Positions 5,086 through 8,158 of a stretch of DNA of 8,158 bases are shown here, piece after piece (the stretch's first letter is position 1; the number at the start of each line of letters is the position of its first letter). Location: positions 1 to 8,158 of the forward strand of contig CAMYMP010000183.1 of NCBI GenBank assembly GCA_947259435.1. Reading direction: 5' to 3'. The translations under genes and the position numbers were made by a program. The notes beneath the pieces are model-generated. The model saw only the letters and a program-made list of their open reading frames with translations. It did no database searches and was not told the origin of the DNA. The DNA is from an uncultured Woeseiaceae bacterium. Lineage in GTDB: Bacteria > Pseudomonadota > Gammaproteobacteria > Woeseiales > Woeseiaceae.

Positions 5086-5604
5086 ATGTTCCGGAACCCA
5101 GAGATCGCGCTTGAGGACCTTCCCGACATGGAGGATCTCGAGTGGCAAGCGATGCATCCGCGCTATGCCCGCCGCATGCAGCTTGAACGCCTGATCGTCA
5201 CACTAATCGTATTGACTGGCTCAGTCGTACTGCAATTCGTACTTGGATCCAGATTCTCACCGAGCGTGCCGATCTGGGTGCTCGTAATTGTTTTTGCGCT
5301 ACCGTTCCTGGGTTGGCCGTCGATCTCGGTGCCACGCCGCGGCTATGTCCTGCGCGACAAGGACGTCATTTTCAGATCAGGGGTCGTGTGGCGCTCCGTC
5401 ACGGCAGTACCGTTCAATCGCGTGCAGCATGTCGAGACAAGCAGCACGCCGCTGGATCGCAAGTTCGGTCTTGCCAACCTGCAGATTTTCACAGCCGGTG
5501 GGTCCGGAGGCGATCTGCAGATCTCGGGTCTCGGTGCGGACAGGGCCGAGAAGTTGCGCGTTTATATTCTCGACAAAGTCGGGGCCAGTATTGAAAATCA
5601 CTGA
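5086..5604 (+). CDS. Membrane protein with a bacterial PH domain (YdbS-like)
   Basis: The 172-residue protein has a short acidic cytosolic N terminus, two membrane segments (about 36-53 and 61-80), and one bacterial PH domain (bPH2, formerly DUF304) from about 84 to 165. The domain shows RRGYVLRDKDVIFRSGVVWR and then VPFNRVQHVETSSTPLDRKFGLANLQIFTAGG, the typical YdbS-family core. The start is supported by GGAG 5 nt before the ATG. The next gene overlaps it by 14 nt and encodes the YdbT-like partner, the conserved pairing of this family. In Bacillus subtilis the ydbST operon belongs to the sigma-W envelope-stress regulon and contributes to resistance to an antimicrobial made by a relative. In proteobacteria the role is not established, so membrane protection here is an inference. 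Confidence 0.88.
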   Translation: MFRNPEIALEDLPDMEDLEWQAMHPRYARRMQLERLIVTLIVLTGSVVLQFVLGSRFSPSVPIWVLVIVFALPFLGWPSISVPRRGYVLRDKDVIFRSGVVWRSVTAVPFNRVQHVETSSTPLDRKFGLANLQIFTAGGSGGDLQISGLGADRAEKLRVYILDKVGASIENH

Positions 5605-7096
5605 GCCGGGCGACTGGCAGCGAACCTCGCCGCTCGCCGTAATATTCTTCTTTGGCAAGCTGCTCAAGCTGATCGCGCAAAATGCGTGGCAGTCACTCGC
5701 CCCGTTCGCCGCATTTGTCTTCGCCTACGAGGGCGAACTGGTGACGAAGATCGTGATCGGCATCATCGCCTTCTTCGTTATTTCGATCAGCATATCCGTG
5801 CTGAATTACTGGTACTTCCGTTTTCAGGTATTGGATGATTCGATCCTGATACGCCAGGGCGTCGTCAGGAAATCGCAGCTCGATATCAAGTTTGATCGCA
5901 TTCAGGGCATCAACACGCAGCAGAACATCGTGTTCCGCTATTTCGGGCTCGTGACCGTCAACCTGGACACGGCTGGCTCGTCGGGCAACGAGGGAAATCT
6001 TCCGGCAGTTAGCCGCGAGTTTGCGGATTCGCTACGCTCAATGATCGGTGCGATGCGCAGAAGCGGCACTGAAGTTCCCGCTGCGGCGACGCCCGAGGCT
6101 GAGCCGCTACTCAGTCTCGATGCGCGAGACGTCATTCGCATCGGCCTGTCGGATCGCCGAGCGCTCATCGTATTCGCTGTGCTGTCACCCCTTATTGAGA
6201 GAATGGACGACAATGTCTACAAAGTCGCCGCCAATTACGTGGACGATGCCATAGGCGGAGCATGGCAGACGAGCTTTGCGGCTGGCGCAGTCTTCTTCAC
6301 TGCCGCCGCGATCGCCGTAATGATACTGCTCGCGCTCATTTCGATTGCAGCCGCATTTCTGCGCTATCACAAGTTCCAGCTGTTTCTGGAAGGTGACACG
6401 CTGCGATCTCACGGCGGCCTGCTGACGAGCCACGAGGTGTCGATGAATCTCGGCAAAATACAGACACTGCGACTGGAACAGGGAATCGTCATGCGCTGGT
6501 TCGGCCGTTACCGGCTCAGTGGCCGCCAGGCGAGAAGCAGCGAGAAGCAGGGTCAGAACAAGAACTTCATTATTCCGATCGTCACAGCAACGCAGGCTAA
6601 TCACCTCCGGGAAATTCTTCTGGCCCCCGAGGGTGACGAACTGATGCAAATACCGACCAGCCCGGAGTTCATTCCGATTTCGCCGTATTACATGCGGACG
6701 CGCTTCTTGTTGCTCAGCTTGCTACCCACAGTTGCAGGCCTGACCGTGTTTTGGAATTTGATCGGACCCGCCAGTCTCGCGTTCGTGTTTTGGTTGCTTA
6801 TTTCGGGCCTGCTGATCTATCAGAACTGGCAGCGCGGTGGCTACCATTGCAGTCGTGAGGGCTTCGTGCGGCGTTCAGGCCTGCTGGGCTATCGCTCGGT
6901 CGCCCTGCTTTATCGAAAAGTACAGCGCATCACGGTCACGCAGTCGCGCTATCAGCGCCGCAAAGACCTTGCGAGTCTGCGGGTCTACATGGCGTCGGGA
7001 AGTGTGCGCATTCCTTACATCGGGCACGCGACGGCCAGGCGACTGCGCGACTATATTCTGTACAAGGTGGAATCGAGCCAGCAGGCCTGGCACTAG
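5591..7096 (+). CDS. Membrane protein with three bacterial PH domains (YdbT-like)
   Basis: I place the start at TTG 5591, giving [14 protein letters not shown] and 501 residues, close to the ~490 of B. subtilis YdbT. The frame is open further upstream, but that part lies inside the YdbS-like gene in another frame and reads as Arg/Ser/Cys-rich nonsense. The next Met is 150 residues in, after conserved sequence. A GGGG at 5581-5584 may serve as ribosome site. The protein has three repeats of a membrane-segment pair plus PH domain: segments about 36-46 and 54-73 with PH at 76-153; about 189-202 and 229-257 with PH at 260-343; about 371-389 and 393-410 with PH at 416-493. Each PH domain shows the familiar pattern of a hydrophobic strand, then G.(L/V), then a K.Q. 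or DRIQ. segment. It probably forms a membrane complex with the upstream protein; function as for that gene. Confidence 0.85.
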   Translation: MKITEPGDWQRTSPLAVIFFFGKLLKLIAQNAWQSLAPFAAFVFAYEGELVTKIVIGIIAFFVISISISVLNYWYFRFQVLDDSILIRQGVVRKSQLDIKFDRIQGINTQQNIVFRYFGLVTVNLDTAGSSGNEGNLPAVSREFADSLRSMIGAMRRSGTEVPAAATPEAEPLLSLDARDVIRIGLSDRRALIVFAVLSPLIERMDDNVYKVAANYVDDAIGGAWQTSFAAGAVFFTAAAIAVMILLALISIAAAFLRYHKFQLFLEGDTLRSHGGLLTSHEVSMNLGKIQTLRLEQGIVMRWFGRYRLSGRQARSSEKQGQNKNFIIPIVTATQANHLREILLAPEGDELMQIPTSPEFIPISPYYMRTRFLLLSLLPTVAGLTVFWNLIGPASLAFVFWLLISGLLIYQNWQRGGYHCSREGFVRRSGLLGYRSVALLYRKVQRITVTQSRYQRRKDLASLRVYMASGSVRIPYIGHATARRLRDYILYKVESSQQAWH

Positions 7097-8158
7097 ACGT
7101 TGAAGCGGAAGTGCATGACATCGCCTTCCTTGACGATGTATTCCTTGCCTTCCAGTCGCAGGCGGCCCGCCTCTCTGGCACCGTGCTCGCCATTGTGCGC
7201 GACGAAATCATCGTAGCTGGTGACCTCTGCACGGATGAATCCTTTCTGGAAATCCGTATGAATTTCGCCAGCCGCTTCAGGAGCGGTCGCGCCGATTTTT
7301 GTGGTCCAGGCGCGAACCTCTTTGGGGCCGGCAGTAAAGAAGGTCTGTAATCCGAGCAAATGGTAGCCACCGCGGATGACGCGATTGAGCCCGGGCTCGT
7401 CGAAACCGAGATCGGCCAGGAATTCTGTCTTGTCGGCATCATCGAGCACTGCAATGTCAGCTTCGATCGCCGCACAGATCGCAACGACCTCGGAGCCGTC
7501 GGCGGCTGCATACTCGCGAACCGCATCGAGATGGGGATTGTTCTCGAAGCCGTCTTCGGCCACGTTCGCGACGTACATCACGGGCTTGCCCGTCAGCAGG
7601 TGCAGCCCGCGCACAATCTTCTTTTCTTTGTCTTCGAGTTCAAGCGCACGCAGTGGCATACCTTGATCGAGGTGTTCCTTGACCTTCCGAATTGTGTCAC
7701 GAATGTAAATGTCATCTTTGTTCGCCGTCTTGGCATTTTTCTCGGCCTTGAAGAGCTGCTTTTCGACGGATTCGAGATCGGCAAGTGCCAGCTCGGTATT
7801 GATGGTCTCGATATCGTCAACCGGATCGATTGTCCCGGTCACGTGCGTCACATCATCATTTTCAAAACAGCGTACAACGTGAGCGATCGCGTGCGTCTCC
7901 CGAATATTGGCGAGAAATTTGTTGCCCAGTCCCTCGCCCTTTGACGCGCCCGCGACAAGTCCTGCAATGTCGACAAAGTCCATCGTCGTCGGAATGGTCT
8001 TTTGTGGCTTGACGATATCCTGGAGAACACCGAGACGCGGGTCAGGTACTGGCACTACACCCACGTTGGGCTCGATCGTACAGAACGGATAGTTTTCGGC
8101 AGGTATCTCCGCCGCTGTCAAAGCATTGAACAGCGTGGACTTGCCTACGTTGGGCAGG
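7093..8158 (-). CDS. ychF: Redox-regulated ATPase YchF (OLA1/Obg family), missing about nine N-terminal residues
   Basis: The frame is open to the window edge and 354 residues are visible; E. coli YchF has 363, so only the segment before LPNVGKST is cut off. The P-loop NVGKST opens the fragment. [25 protein letters not shown] (switch II, fragment residues 63-87) and HVVRCFEND (93-101) are near-identical to E. coli. The G4 motif is NVAE (198-201) instead of NKxD, the change that makes YchF prefer ATP over GTP. The helical insert lies at about 120-185 and the C-terminal TGS domain at about 269-353, with [16 protein letters not shown] and [15 protein letters not shown]. YchF is a cytosolic, ribosome-associated nucleotidase linked to translation and oxidative-stress response. 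Its TAG stop (7093-7095) overlaps that of the convergent YdbT-like gene (7094-7096). The usual pth partner would lie outside the window. Confidence 0.97.
   Translation of the reverse strand, partial: LPNVGKSTLFNALTAAEIPAENYPFCTIEPNVGVVPVPDPRLGVLQDIVKPQKTIPTTMDFVDIAGLVAGASKGEGLGNKFLANIRETHAIAHVVRCFENDDVTHVTGTIDPVDDIETINTELALADLESVEKQLFKAEKNAKTANKDDIYIRDTIRKVKEHLDQGMPLRALELEDKEKKIVRGLHLLTGKPVMYVANVAEDGFENNPHLDAVREYAAADGSEVVAICAAIEADIAVLDDADKTEFLADLGFDEPGLNRVIRGGYHLLGLQTFFTAGPKEVRAWTTKIGATAPEAAGEIHTDFQKGFIRAEVTSYDDFVAHNGEHGAREAGRLRLEGKEYIVKEGDVMHFRFNV

Noticed and set aside
5046..5129. Longer N terminus for the metallo-hydrolase
   Set aside because: It would bury the signal peptide 28 residues in and overlap the start of the divergent PH-domain gene.
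5288..5590. N-terminal extension of the YdbT-like frame
   Set aside because: It overlaps the YdbS-like gene in another frame; the translation is rich in Arg, Ser and Cys and unlike the family.
7360..7944. 194-codon open frame opposite ychF
   Set aside because: ychF is near-identical to E. coli YchF in its motifs, so this is a shadow on the other strand.

Overview
The window looks like chromosomal DNA from a free-living, Gram-negative proteobacterium, most likely a gammaproteobacterium. Pointers are the E. coli-like YchF, the encoded CCA end of the tRNA, signal-peptide-bearing proteins, dispersed palindromic repeats and a base composition that looks like the mid-to-high 50s in %GC by eye. I cannot name a genus. 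There is no integrase, transposase, plasmid gene or CRISPR array.

Layout. (1) 1-1062, + strand: the end of a fumarylacetoacetate hydrolase gene, then maiA 9 nt later. Together they make the last two steps of tyrosine/homogentisate breakdown. (2) 1079-2587, - strand: a complete flavin-dependent (tryptophan-type) halogenase convergent with maiA, with no flavin reductase beside it. (3) 2588-4031: an accessory-looking patch. It holds one unrecognised small secreted protein (3067-3594) with a near-perfect ribosome binding site. Two copies of a ~75-nt palindromic repeat, in the same orientation, lie on either side of it. The patch ends in an unusual tRNA-tail structure: the 3' end of the neighbouring tRNA is repeated, and each copy is followed by its own terminator at the same 11-nt spacing. 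A string of small hairpins sits between the two. (4) 4032-4108, - strand: a CAT-anticodon tRNA, probably elongator Met, with a clear promoter. (5) 4212-5045, - strand: an exported metallo-beta-lactamase-fold hydrolase that seems to have lost about 30-40 residues near its C terminus, including the last metal-binding His region. (6) 5086-7096, + strand: two overlapping membrane proteins with bacterial PH domains (YdbS/YdbT type). (7) 7093-8158, - strand: the GTPase/ATPase YchF, lacking only about nine N-terminal residues. It shares its stop codon bases with the ydbT-like gene.

Most genes are ordinary housekeeping or widespread accessory genes. The parts most worth a second look are the tRNA-tail duplication with its hairpin insert, the repeat-flanked orphan secreted gene, and the internally deleted hydrolase next to the tRNA. 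These three lie within about 2.5 kb, which suggests a local site of repeated insertion and deletion. I see no convincing complete new system.
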